Positions 17,902-26,227 of a stretch of 64,000 bases of DNA are shown here, one piece after another. Numbering within the stretch: position 1 is the stretch's first letter; every line of letters starts with the position of its first letter. The notes beneath the pieces were generated by a model. The model did no database searches. It worked only from the letters and a program-made list of their open reading frames with translations, and was not told where the DNA came from. The translations under genes were made by a program, and so were the position numbers. This DNA comes from Pseudomonadales bacterium (GTDB lineage: Bacteria; Pseudomonadota; Gammaproteobacteria; Pseudomonadales; UBA5862), in the NCBI GenBank assembly GCA_024234215.1, contig JACKOQ010000001.1:744001-808000 (forward strand), written 5' to 3'.

Positions 17902-17929
17902 ATTCTACGGAAAATCACCTCTCTGTCAA
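17902..17929 (-). promoter_or_regulatory. sigma-70 promoter of the tRNA-Val/tRNA-Asp operon
   Basis: On the minus strand a perfect -35 (TTGACA, 17924-17929) and -10 TAGAAT (17902-17907) are 16 bp apart. The bases after the -10 (GCCCCTC) make a GC-rich discriminator typical of stringently controlled stable-RNA promoters. Confidence 0.88.
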
Positions 17930-18010
17930 TTGGAGCTTCGGCTGTTATGAGCGAATATGAGCGAAGAGGCTGGTCGGATCGGAAACGTAGAGGGCAGCCG
18001 GGCGCGACTG

Positions 18011-18016
18011 TATAAT
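18011..18016 (+). promoter_or_regulatory. -10 element of the queD promoter
   Basis: A consensus TATAAT lies 25 bp before the queD ATG. No good -35 is found 16-18 bp upstream, so this is a partial promoter call. Confidence 0.4.
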
Positions 18017-18041
18017 CGCCGCCCTTTTGCTGGGCTGGACG

Positions 18042-18398
18042 ATGGAGATCTACAAAGAGTTTGTTTTCGAAGCGGCGCATCGGCTGCCGGCGGTGCCTGC
18101 CGGGCACAAATGCGGGCGGCTGCATGGGCACTCGTTCCGGGTGCGCGTCGTGGTGGAGGGGAGGCCCGATCCAGTCAGCGGCTGGCTGATCGATTTTGCC
18201 GAGATCAAGGCACGCTTTGCGCCGCTTTATGCGCAGCTCGATCACAACTATCTGAATGAGATTCCGGGGCTGGAGAATCCGACCAGCGAGCAGTTGGCGA
18301 TCTGGATCTGGCAGCGGCTGAAGCCGCTGCTGCCGGCGCTGTGTCGCGTCGAGCTGCAGGAGACCTGCACGTCGGGCTGCATTTACAGCGGCGTCTGA
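18042..18398 (+). CDS. queD: 6-carboxytetrahydropterin synthase QueD
   Basis: QueD makes 6-carboxy-tetrahydropterin from dihydroneopterin triphosphate in the pathway to queuosine and other 7-deazaguanines. The 118-residue protein has the zinc histidines and catalytic Cys: FEAAHRLP, KCGRLHGHSF and DHNYLNEI, then the Glu in ENPTSEQLA. The last motif CRVELQETCTSGC is typical. The start is the ATG at 18042 (MEIYKEF). No other que genes are nearby; tRNA-Asp, one of the queuosine-modified tRNAs, lies next door, probably by chance. Confidence 0.93.
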   Translation: MEIYKEFVFEAAHRLPAVPAGHKCGRLHGHSFRVRVVVEGRPDPVSGWLIDFAEIKARFAPLYAQLDHNYLNEIPGLENPTSEQLAIWIWQRLKPLLPALCRVELQETCTSGCIYSGV

Positions 18399-18399
18399 T

Positions 18400-18849
18400 T
18401 CAGCGCGGCTGGGGTCTGGTTTCGCCGGTGAGGTCGTGGGTGACCGGCTGGATGCCAGCCTGCCGATAGGCGCGAAACCGTTGCCGCGACAGCTCACGCT
18501 GGAGTGGATCGCTGGTGACGATTTCGGCCACGCGGTTGAAGCCGACAAAGCCGCCGGGCAGTGCATCGGTCAGGTTGATCAGCAGGTCGTCGCAGCGATC
18601 GAGCCGGATGCGGTCGTCGAGGAAGATTCGCTGCCCCTCATCGGCCATCTGCTCGCCATGCGGCAGAAAGCTCTCGGCCCGAAAACTCCACAGCAGTGCG
18701 TCGAGCTTTGCCCGCTGCGGTTGATCGCTGATCAGCAGCAGGATGGCGTGGCCGAGGCGATGGGCTTTCTCCACCAGACGACAGACGAACAGGTCGCGGG
18801 CATGCGGGCTGCCCTCGGCCAGCAGGTAGAAGTCGACCTGGGTGGACAC
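18400..18849 (-). CDS. holC: DNA polymerase III chi subunit
   Basis: HolC links the polymerase III clamp loader to SSB. The 149-residue protein starts at a GTG at 18849, two bases after the pepA stop, so it depends on pepA translation. Family features are VDFYLLAEG at the N-terminus, LFVCRLVEKAHRLGHAILLL, the acidic FLDDRIRLDRCDDLLINL and VAEIVTSD. The pepA-holC order is standard in gammaproteobacteria, where valS usually follows. Here valS is absent and queD is convergent. Confidence 0.92.
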   Translation of the reverse strand: MSTQVDFYLLAEGSPHARDLFVCRLVEKAHRLGHAILLLISDQPQRAKLDALLWSFRAESFLPHGEQMADEGQRIFLDDRIRLDRCDDLLINLTDALPGGFVGFNRVAEIVTSDPLQRELSRQRFRAYRQAGIQPVTHDLTGETRPQPR

Positions 18850-18851
18850 CG

Positions 18852-20357
18852 TCAGGGCTGCGCTTCCGCCTGATCCAGCAGGTAGTGGAGCAGGGCAGGC
18901 ACTGGGCGCCCGGTCGCTCCCTTCTCTTTGCCACCGCTGATCCAGGCGGTACCGGCGATGTCGATGTGGGCCCAGGGATACTTCTCGGTGAAGCGGGAGA
19001 GAAAGCAGGCGGCGGTGATGCTGCCAGCCGAGCGGCCACCGACGTTGGCCAGGTCGGCGAAGTTGCTCTCCAGCGCTTCTTCGTACTCTTTCCACAATGG
19101 CAGTGACCAGAGCCGGTCGTGGGTGGCTTCGCCGCTGGCGGTCAGGGCTGCGGTCAGCGCCTGATCGTTGCTGAACAGGCCGCTGGCATGGTGGCCGAGC
19201 GCCACGACGCAGGCGCCGGTCAGGGTGGCGATGTCGATCACCGCCTTGGGGTTGTAGCGTTCGGCATAGGTGAGGGCATCACACAGGACCAGACGCCCTT
19301 CGGCATCGGTGTTGAGCACTTCGATGGTCTTGCCGGAGAGGCTGGTGATGACATCGCCCGGCTTGAGGGCAGTGCCACTGGGCAGGTTCTCGCTGGCGGC
19401 GATGATGCCGACCAGGTTGATGGGTGCCTTCAGTTCGGCGATGGCCTGCATCACGCCCAGCACACTGGCGGCGCCGCACATGTCGAACTTCATCTCGTCC
19501 ATGGCTGCGCCGGGTTTGAGGCTGATGCCGCCACTGTCGAAGGTGATGCCCTTGCCGACCAGCACATGGGGGGCGCTGTCTTCGGTGGCGCCCCGATATT
19601 CGAGAATGATCAATTTGGGCGGTTGTGCGCTGCCGGCTGCGACCGCCAGCAGGGCGCCCATTCCCAGGGCTTTCATCTCCTTGGCATTGAGCACCTTGAG
19701 TGACAGCGCATCGTGCGCCTGTGCCAATTGCTTGGCTTGGTCGGCGAGGTAACTGGGGGTGCAGAGGTTGGGCGGGAGGTTGCCGAGCTCCCTGGCCAGG
19801 GCAACGCCATGGGCCATCGCGCTGCTCTGATTGATCAACTGTTCGCACTGCGATGGACTGATCAGGTCGCTGCGTTGCAGCGTGATTTTTTTCAATTTCT
19901 GCTTGTCATCGGGCTTGTTGCTGCCCTTGGTGGCCTGGTATTGGTAGCGGGCCGTTTCGGCACCGAGGATGATCTGCCGCACCATCCAGGCTTGATCATG
20001 TCCCGCCACCTCGAGGCCGTCGAGGCTCCACAGCAGGCTTTTGGCGGTGGTCGCCTTGGCTTGGCCGATCACGCTTCTGATGATCGACAGAAAATCCCTG
20101 GCGCTGATCTGCGCCTTTTCGCCCTGCGCCAGCAGCAACAGCCGTTCGGCCTTGAGTCCGGGCACCTGATGCAGCAGCAGGCTCTTGCCGGCCTTGTCGG
20201 GCAGATCACCCTGTTTCAGTATGGCGCCGATCCACTCCTGGGTCTGTGGTGGAAGCCGCTTGATTGCCGCACTGGGTTGCAGTTTTGGCAGCAGACCGAG
20301 AACCAGCATGCCGGCGGCTTGCTGCTCCGGAGCGGCTTTGGTGATCTTGTATTCCAT
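18852..20357 (-). CDS. pepA: leucyl aminopeptidase (M17)
   Basis: PepA is a cytosolic hexameric two-metal aminopeptidase that also acts as a DNA-binding protein in E. coli. The start is the ATG at 20357, with GGAG 5 bp upstream, giving 501 residues. The active site is intact: VGKGITFDSGGISLK holds the Lys and first Asp ligands, FDMCGAAS the second, and NTDAEGRLVL the signature Asp, Glu and Arg. It is divergent from lptF and translationally linked to holC. Confidence 0.96.
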   Translation of the reverse strand: MEYKITKAAPEQQAAGMLVLGLLPKLQPSAAIKRLPPQTQEWIGAILKQGDLPDKAGKSLLLHQVPGLKAERLLLLAQGEKAQISARDFLSIIRSVIGQAKATTAKSLLWSLDGLEVAGHDQAWMVRQIILGAETARYQYQATKGSNKPDDKQKLKKITLQRSDLISPSQCEQLINQSSAMAHGVALARELGNLPPNLCTPSYLADQAKQLAQAHDALSLKVLNAKEMKALGMGALLAVAAGSAQPPKLIILEYRGATEDSAPHVLVGKGITFDSGGISLKPGAAMDEMKFDMCGAASVLGVMQAIAELKAPINLVGIIAASENLPSGTALKPGDVITSLSGKTIEVLNTDAEGRLVLCDALTYAERYNPKAVIDIATLTGACVVALGHHASGLFSNDQALTAALTASGEATHDRLWSLPLWKEYEEALESNFADLANVGGRSAGSITAACFLSRFTEKYPWAHIDIAGTAWISGGKEKGATGRPVPALLHYLLDQAEAQP

Positions 20358-20504
20358 GGGTACTCCAGGAGGAGGAAGAGAAAACGGCTGGATGGTATCG
20401 AGGGCGACCAATGCTAATCGAGCCTCCGGGCGCCAACAAGCGTCTTGAATCCATGCAGTGTAGAATGGCGGCTCTTCGACCACTCTGGCAGTGCGACGCC
20501 TCTT

Positions 20505-21623
20505 TTGATTCTACTTCGCTATCTATTCCGGCAACTGGTTGGCGCCACTGTCGCGATCAGCTCGATTCTGCTGCTGGTGGTGATCAGCAGCCGTCTGAGC
20601 CGCTATCTGGCCGATGCCGCCAGTGGCAAGCTGGCGCCCGATCTGCTGTTCGCGATGATCGGTTACCGCATTCCCGGTGTGCTCGAGGTGGTGCTGCCGC
20701 TCGGGTTTTTTCTCGGTGTGCTGCTCACCTATGGCCGGCTTCATGTCGATCGCGAGATGACCGCGCTGGCCGCCTGCGGCTTCAGCGAACGGCGGTTGCT
20801 GCTCTACACCCTGTTGCCGGCACTGCTGACGATGGTGGCGACCGCCGCCGTCACGCTGCTGTACAACCCCTGGGGTGCTGCCAAGGCCGAGCAGCTGCTG
20901 CATCGGCAGTTGGCCAGCAATCAGTTCGATGCATTGACCAGTGGCCGCTTTCAGACTGACCCCCACAGCGGACGGGTGATCTACATCGGCCAGAGCGAAA
21001 ACGGAGATCTGCGCGAAGTGTTCGTGGCTGAACGCCTTGCCGATGTCTCGCAGCACAGGGGTGCAGTCGATGATGCACCGGTGGTGGTGGTCGCCACCGC
21101 TGGCCGACTCGACTACGACCCGGCCACCGAGCAGCGTTATCTGCATCTGCAGGCCGGGACCCGCTACCAAGGCTGGCCGGGTGAACCACAGATGCGCGTG
21201 ACCGACTTTGCCGAACTGGGGCTGCGCATCGCCACTGCCACTGGCGAATATCAGGTCCGCAAGCTTGATTCGATCCCCACGGCGCAGTTGTTCGACAGCC
21301 ACGAAGCCAGCGCCGCGGCCACACTGCTCTGGCGTCTTTCCCCCCCACTGATGGCACCGATCATGGTACTGATCGCCCTGCCCTTGTCGCGAGTTGATCC
21401 ACGACAGGGTCGCTTCGCCCGCTTTTTGCCCGCCATGCTGATCTACTTCACCTATCTGATTCTGCTCACCACGCTGCGTGATCTGGCGGCCGAGCGGGGC
21501 AAACTGCCGCCGATGGTGATCTGGGCAGTGCATGGGCTGTTTCTCGCTGCCGGTGTATGGATGAGTCTGCTCGGGAGCGGGCGCGCTTTTCTTCAAAGTG
21601 GCCGAGCCAGAGCAACCCGATGA
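20505..21623 (+). CDS. lptF: LPS export ABC permease LptF
   Basis: LptF and LptG form the inner-membrane part of the LptB2FG extractor that moves lipopolysaccharide to the periplasmic bridge. The protein has an N-terminal pair of helices (YLFRQLVGATVAISSILLLVVI), a periplasmic jellyroll and three C-terminal helices (SPPLMAPIMVLIALPLSRV). I set the start at TTG 20505 because LILLRYLFRQ aligns with the family start and no ATG lies close; an upstream ATG at 20445 gives an unlikely leader. Length is 372 residues. It is coupled to lptG by an ATGA overlap. Confidence 0.93.
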   Translation: MILLRYLFRQLVGATVAISSILLLVVISSRLSRYLADAASGKLAPDLLFAMIGYRIPGVLEVVLPLGFFLGVLLTYGRLHVDREMTALAACGFSERRLLLYTLLPALLTMVATAAVTLLYNPWGAAKAEQLLHRQLASNQFDALTSGRFQTDPHSGRVIYIGQSENGDLREVFVAERLADVSQHRGAVDDAPVVVVATAGRLDYDPATEQRYLHLQAGTRYQGWPGEPQMRVTDFAELGLRIATATGEYQVRKLDSIPTAQLFDSHEASAAATLLWRLSPPLMAPIMVLIALPLSRVDPRQGRFARFLPAMLIYFTYLILLTTLRDLAAERGKLPPMVIWAVHGLFLAAGVWMSLLGSGRAFLQSGRARATR

Positions 21624-22687
21624 GCAGGCTGAGCTGTTTCAACCGCTATCTGTTCAGGCAGCTGACGCAGACCACTCTGGTCGTCATTCTGGTGATCGCC
21701 GGGCTCGACCTGCTGTTTGCGTTGCTGGGGGAGATGGAAGATCTCAGTGAAAACTACCATTTGAGTGATGCATTGCTCTTCGTGGCCATGACCTCGCCCA
21801 GGCAACTGTACGAGGTGACGCCGTTCTGTCTGCTGATCGGCGTGCTGATCGGGCTGGGCAACCTGGCCCGGCAGAGTGAATTGGTGGTGATGGGCAGCGC
21901 GGGTGTCTCGAATTGGGGAATCGCCTGGTCGGCCTGCCGTCCGGTATTGCTGTTCATGGTGGCGACGACCCTGCTGGGAGAGTGGGTGGCCCCGGCTGCC
22001 GAACAGGCCGCACAGAACTGGCGAGCGCAGCTCAATGGCGACGGCCTTGGGCGTGCGGGCGAGGGGACCTGGTTGCGTGATGGTCCTGATTTCGTCTACT
22101 TCAGTGCCATCACCGCGCAGGGCGACCTGCTGGGTGTGACCCGTTACCAGTTCGATCAGGAGCGCCAGTTGGTTCGTCTCAGTCATGCGCAACGGGCCTC
22201 CTACGCCGAGGGGCGATGGCAGCTCGACCAGGTGGCCGCCACCTGGCTGACGGCGGAGCAGAGTCAGAGCGAGCAGCTGGCACAACAGGCTTGGCCAAGC
22301 ACCTTCACTCCGGCGCTGCTGCAGGTGCTGGCACTGAAACCGGATCGACTTTCGGCCATCGAGCTCTACCGCTATGCCGTTCACCTCGATCAGCAGCGGC
22401 TGGAGTCGGCGCCGCACTGGCTGGCATTCTGGAAGCGGCTGTTTCAGCCGGCGGCAACCCTGGCGCTGGTGCTGATTGGAATTTCGTTCGTTTTCGGGCC
22501 GCTGCGCGAATTGACGATGGAGACGCGGGTCTTTGCCGGGATTGCGGTAGGCGTGGTGTTTCATTTCGCCCAGAACATCCTGGGGCCGGCCAGCATCGTG
22601 TTTCAGTTTTCGCCGATCTGGGCGGCGGCACTGCCACCATTGCTCTGTCTGCTGTTTGCGTTGCGTTGGTTGAGGCGCGCTGGCTGA
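21620..22687 (+). CDS. lptG: LPS export ABC permease LptG
   Basis: This second transmembrane subunit of the LPS exporter starts at ATG 21620, overlapping the lptF stop by 4 bp. It has the LptG N-terminus (FNRYLFRQLTQTTLVVILVIAGLDL region), the coupling segment NLARQSELVVMGSAGVS and C-terminal helices with FVFGPLRELTMETR. Length is 355 residues, the family norm. It ends 3 bp before the convergent RDD gene. Confidence 0.95.
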   Translation: MSRLSCFNRYLFRQLTQTTLVVILVIAGLDLLFALLGEMEDLSENYHLSDALLFVAMTSPRQLYEVTPFCLLIGVLIGLGNLARQSELVVMGSAGVSNWGIAWSACRPVLLFMVATTLLGEWVAPAAEQAAQNWRAQLNGDGLGRAGEGTWLRDGPDFVYFSAITAQGDLLGVTRYQFDQERQLVRLSHAQRASYAEGRWQLDQVAATWLTAEQSQSEQLAQQAWPSTFTPALLQVLALKPDRLSAIELYRYAVHLDQQRLESAPHWLAFWKRLFQPAATLALVLIGISFVFGPLRELTMETRVFAGIAVGVVFHFAQNILGPASIVFQFSPIWAAALPPLLCLLFALRWLRRAG

Positions 22688-22690
22688 ACG

Positions 22691-23170
22691 CTATCCGCCG
22701 CGCTTTTTCCTCTTCTTCTCCGGCTTGGGCAGTTGGACCACCAGCGAAGATGACAGCCGGTCATGCCAGGTCATCCGGTCGCGGTCGACCAGCATCCAGC
22801 CATAGCCCAATCCGAGACAGAGCAGCGAAAACAGTGCCCCAAAGAAGCGCAGTACCGCTTGGGGCAGCCTGATGGTCGAGCCATCGCTGTTCTGAATGCG
22901 CAGACGCCAGGCCTGCATGCCGAGGGTCTGTCCATGTCGGGTCCAGAAATAGGCAAAAAAGCCGAAGGTCGAAATCAGCAGAATGCTCTGATAGAGCGCC
23001 CCCCGCGCCGCCACCTTGCCGGCGGCCAGCGTATCGCCCTGCAGTTGCAGCGCAATGAAGATGTAGGCAGCAGTGATACACATCAGCAGCGCAACGACCA
23101 GCAGCGTGTCGTAGAGCATCGCGCCCAGGCGGCGCAGCAGCCCTGCCGGGGGATAGGAAGAGGGAGGCAT
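22691..23170 (-). CDS. RDD-family inner-membrane protein
   Basis: This small membrane protein (159 residues from ATG 23170) has the RDD pattern: GLLRRLGAMLYDTLLVVALL in the first helix, a second helix (LYQSILLISTFGFFAYFW), then RHGQTLGMQAWRLRIQ. A third helix lies near the end (FFGALFSLLCLGLGYGWM). An ATG at 23212 would add 14 residues. RDD proteins are mostly uncharacterised, some act in Na+/H+ exchange. The tail is basic (KPEKKRKKRGG). It faces lptG tail to tail. Confidence 0.85.
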   Translation of the reverse strand: MPPSSYPPAGLLRRLGAMLYDTLLVVALLMCITAAYIFIALQLQGDTLAAGKVAARGALYQSILLISTFGFFAYFWTRHGQTLGMQAWRLRIQNSDGSTIRLPQAVLRFFGALFSLLCLGLGYGWMLVDRDRMTWHDRLSSSLVVQLPKPEKKRKKRGG

Positions 23171-23357
23171 TGCTGTTCCGGGATTCCTGAGCGGGTCGTC
23201 GAGGCGCCGCATGGTAGCAAAATTGCGATCGGCGAAAAAAGCCGCCGACGGTTGGCATTCGGGTCGAGTCTTCGGCCTTGCTGGAACCGCAAGGATGTTA
23301 TAGTTGGCCACTGTAAATAGGCCTGCAGCGAGACGAGAGGTTTTGGGGCGATTGGTC

Positions 23358-25778
23358 ATGCACTTCAGCCAGCGTCAACTCATCGATCAATTGCGCAGTG
23401 AGGTGATCAGCCAGGTCACCTCAGCGGTGCAGCGCACCTTTGAACAGATCGAAGAGAAGGTCTTTGAAAAAGCCGAACAGGCGCGCAGCAACCAGGAGCA
23501 GGCCGCCGTTTTTGATGACTTGCGAGAGATTCGTTTCCGCTGGCCGATGGTAACGGAGCACTTTCTGGAGGGGGTGAGCGAACAGATCAACCGGTTTGCG
23601 CGCAATCAGCCACTGCCGCCGATCGGTGGGCGACCGGCTGCGACCGGCGGTGGCCTGTCACTGGTGGATGAACATGTGCTCAATGAAGAGATCATCATTG
23701 GCAACATGGTTCAAAGCGCCAATGCGCAGTTCCATCAGTCGATCCATGCCCTGAATCAGCGCCTGGCACTCCTATCGCAGGGCCGAAAGCTCGAAGAGTG
23801 TGACAACCCCTTTGGCCCGGAGCGGCTCGGAGAGGCTTGCCGTGGTGCTGTCCGCTTGCTCAATCTTTCCGAAGAGATCAGGCAACTGGTTTTGAAATCC
23901 TTCGGCACCGAGGTGCTCGAGAGGCTGGGCCGGCTGTATGACCGCTGCAACGACCTGCTGATCGAGGCGGACATTCTGCCGAATCTGGCTTTTGAAGTCC
24001 GCCGTCTGCATGGAACGAGCGGCAGTTCGCAGCGGCCATCGACCGAAGAGAGCGCTGAGGCATCTGATTCGCTTCAGGAGCGGGTGTCGCAGCCCTCCGG
24101 TTTCGATGCCCGTCCCACATCGCCGTCGGAGCTGTTTGCCCAGGTTCAGTCGATGCTGGCGCAGCCGGTACCCTTGGTCCCGGAGCCCATGGCGATGATG
24201 ACCGGGGCTGCTGCGCACCCGGCAATGGATCCGGCACTGGCCTATTCGACAGGCGGGGTGCCGATGCCCGCAGTGCAATTCGTGTCTTCCGCGATGGCTG
24301 CGGTGCCCGGTGGGGGGCAATCAGCGGCCATGGCAGGAGCGCCGCCGTTGATGTCGGCGCCATCGCTGCGCAGCATGGGGTCGATGCGCCCGGATGGCGT
24401 GGCACTGGTGGGCGATGGTGCCAGTTACACGCCTCACCAATTGGCGCAGACGGTCGATCAGATTCAGCATCACCAGTATCAATCTGCCGCTCAGGTCGAC
24501 CATGCGCAACTGCTGACGGTCGAAGCAGTCAAGCGCCAGCTGCTGGAGCAGGTCGAGAAGCTCAACAGCATTGCCGGAGAGGTGAGGCAGGTCGCTACGG
24601 TCGATGCCGACCTGATCGACCTGGTCGGCATGCTGTTCGAGTACATGCTCAACGACGAGAATCTGCCCGATTCGGTGAAGGCGCTGTTGAGCCATCTGCA
24701 CACCCCCTTCCTGAAGGTGGCGCTGCTCGATCGACAGTTTTTCACCCGCTCCAGCCATCCGGCTCGGCGGCTGTTGAATGCAATGGCCAAGGCGGGTGGA
24801 CATTGGTTGATCGATGATGATCAGGAGCATGGCGTGTTTGCCAAGATGCGTTCGATCGTGGACCGCATCCTGCTCGAATATACGCTGGAGATCGAACTGT
24901 TCGACGAGGTCCTGGCTGATTTCAATCAGTTCATCGAAAAGCTGGAAAAGCGCGCCGACCTGGCCGAAAAGCGGGCGATGGAGACATTGCAGGGGCAGGA
25001 GAAGTTGCGCACGGCCCGCAACCGCGCGGTGCAGGAGGTGATGAGCCGCACCGAGGGCCATGATCTGCCCGAGGCGGTCACCCGTTTTCTTGAGCAGCCG
25101 TGGGTCGACATTCTGGTCTTCACGCTGCTGCGCAAGGGAACGGAGAGTGCAAGCTGGCACAACACGCTGAAGGTGGTCGATGATGTCATCTGGAGCGTCA
25201 CGCCCAAGGTGAGCGAGGAGGAAAAGAGTGCGTTGCGTCGGCAGCTTCCCGAGTTGAACGAAGCCATTCAGCAGGGGTTTGTGCTGCTGGGGGGGTATCA
25301 GGGCGAAGCGAAACAGCTGCTGCGTGAACTGGCCGCGGCGCAGAGCCGTGCGTTGGAGGCGCGCGCCGAGCAGGTCGCAGTACAGCAGCCAGTTGCTGAA
25401 AAACCGCCTGGTCAGCGCAACAGAGTGCGGGCGGCAGAGGCCAGTTCGACGGGCAATCTTTCACCTGAGCTGCAGCAAGCCATTGCCGAGCTGCGCAAAG
25501 TGCCCTTCGGCACCTGGTTTGAATTCACCATCAATGCCCAGGGTGACAAAAAGCGCGGCAAACTCTCTTGGTTCAGTCCTCTGACATCGCGTTACATGTT
25601 TGTCGATCAAAACGGCAAGCAGGTCGGAGTGAGGTCGCTGATTTCGCTGGCCAACAGTCTGTTGAGTGGCGATGCCAAGGTGATCCGCCAAGCCGAGGAG
25701 CCACTGATCGACCGTGCGATGAGCACCATTCATGACCTGCTCTCCAGGCGGTTGCGTCGGAGGGCCGGTGCAGTCTGA
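23358..25778 (+). CDS. DUF1631 family protein
   Basis: This is an 806-residue protein of the DUF1631 group, function unknown. It has no signal peptide and is predicted cytoplasmic. The N-terminal half is helical (QLIDQLRSEVISQVTSAVQR, DDLREIRFRWPMV). A low-complexity Ala/Pro/Met linker covers about 260-375. The C-terminal part has a small beta domain, FGTWFEFTINAQGDKKRGKL then RYMFVDQNGKQVGVRS, that resembles a PilZ-like fold. The ATG at 23358 is preferred over a TTG at 23304. It is followed by PilZ and HDOD genes on the same strand, which hints at signalling, but this is inference. Confidence 0.82.
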   Translation: MHFSQRQLIDQLRSEVISQVTSAVQRTFEQIEEKVFEKAEQARSNQEQAAVFDDLREIRFRWPMVTEHFLEGVSEQINRFARNQPLPPIGGRPAATGGGLSLVDEHVLNEEIIIGNMVQSANAQFHQSIHALNQRLALLSQGRKLEECDNPFGPERLGEACRGAVRLLNLSEEIRQLVLKSFGTEVLERLGRLYDRCNDLLIEADILPNLAFEVRRLHGTSGSSQRPSTEESAEASDSLQERVSQPSGFDARPTSPSELFAQVQSMLAQPVPLVPEPMAMMTGAAAHPAMDPALAYSTGGVPMPAVQFVSSAMAAVPGGGQSAAMAGAPPLMSAPSLRSMGSMRPDGVALVGDGASYTPHQLAQTVDQIQHHQYQSAAQVDHAQLLTVEAVKRQLLEQVEKLNSIAGEVRQVATVDADLIDLVGMLFEYMLNDENLPDSVKALLSHLHTPFLKVALLDRQFFTRSSHPARRLLNAMAKAGGHWLIDDDQEHGVFAKMRSIVDRILLEYTLEIELFDEVLADFNQFIEKLEKRADLAEKRAMETLQGQEKLRTARNRAVQEVMSRTEGHDLPEAVTRFLEQPWVDILVFTLLRKGTESASWHNTLKVVDDVIWSVTPKVSEEEKSALRRQLPELNEAIQQGFVLLGGYQGEAKQLLRELAAAQSRALEARAEQVAVQQPVAEKPPGQRNRVRAAEASSTGNLSPELQQAIAELRKVPFGTWFEFTINAQGDKKRGKLSWFSPLTSRYMFVDQNGKQVGVRSLISLANSLLSGDAKVIRQAEEPLIDRAMSTIHDLLSRRLRRRAGAV

Positions 25779-25834
25779 GCGGCTTGCTCCATGTTTGCAG
25801 ATTGGACAGAGCGGTCTTTTCGTGGGGAATCTGA

Positions 25835-26164
25835 ATGGATGAGTTGAGAAAATCTCCAAGAATCACCCTGGATCAAGAACTCCAGGTGATCGACCGCGGC
25901 GATGGCAGCAGAATGGGTGTCGTGGTCAATGTCTCGCAAGGGGGGGTGATGGTGGCGGGTGACCGGCCGGTCGTGACCGATCGGCTCTATCGGCTGCGTC
26001 TGGAGTTGACAACGCCTGTGGCGGGAAAAACCCACATCCATCTGGGGGCTGATGCGCTCTGGAGTCAGAATGCCGAAGGCAGCCAGTACTACACTGGTTT
26101 TCAGCTCATCGATATTGCCGACGATGATCTGGTTTTGCTGCTGGAGTCGGCGGCGAAGTTCTGA
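25835..26164 (+). CDS. PilZ-domain c-di-GMP-binding protein
   Basis: This single-domain protein of 109 residues carries the two c-di-GMP-binding signatures in order: RKSPR (RxxxR) at residues 5-9 and NVSQGG (N-x-S-x-x-G) near 32-37. It is a stand-alone PilZ adaptor that probably controls motility, pili or exopolysaccharide. It follows the DUF1631 gene by 56 bp and precedes the HDOD gene by 63 bp on the same strand. Confidence 0.9.
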   Translation: MDELRKSPRITLDQELQVIDRGDGSRMGVVVNVSQGGVMVAGDRPVVTDRLYRLRLELTTPVAGKTHIHLGADALWSQNAEGSQYYTGFQLIDIADDDLVLLLESAAKF

Positions 26165-26227
26165 AGGGCGACGGCCATTGATGGCACGGTTTGTGATTTG
26201 ATCAGGTTATAAAGTGAATCGGTGGTT

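Noticed and set aside
20461..20466. TAGAAT as an lptF -10 element
   Set aside because: It is at a plausible place but no -35 is found at 16-18 bp, so I did not list it as a promoter.
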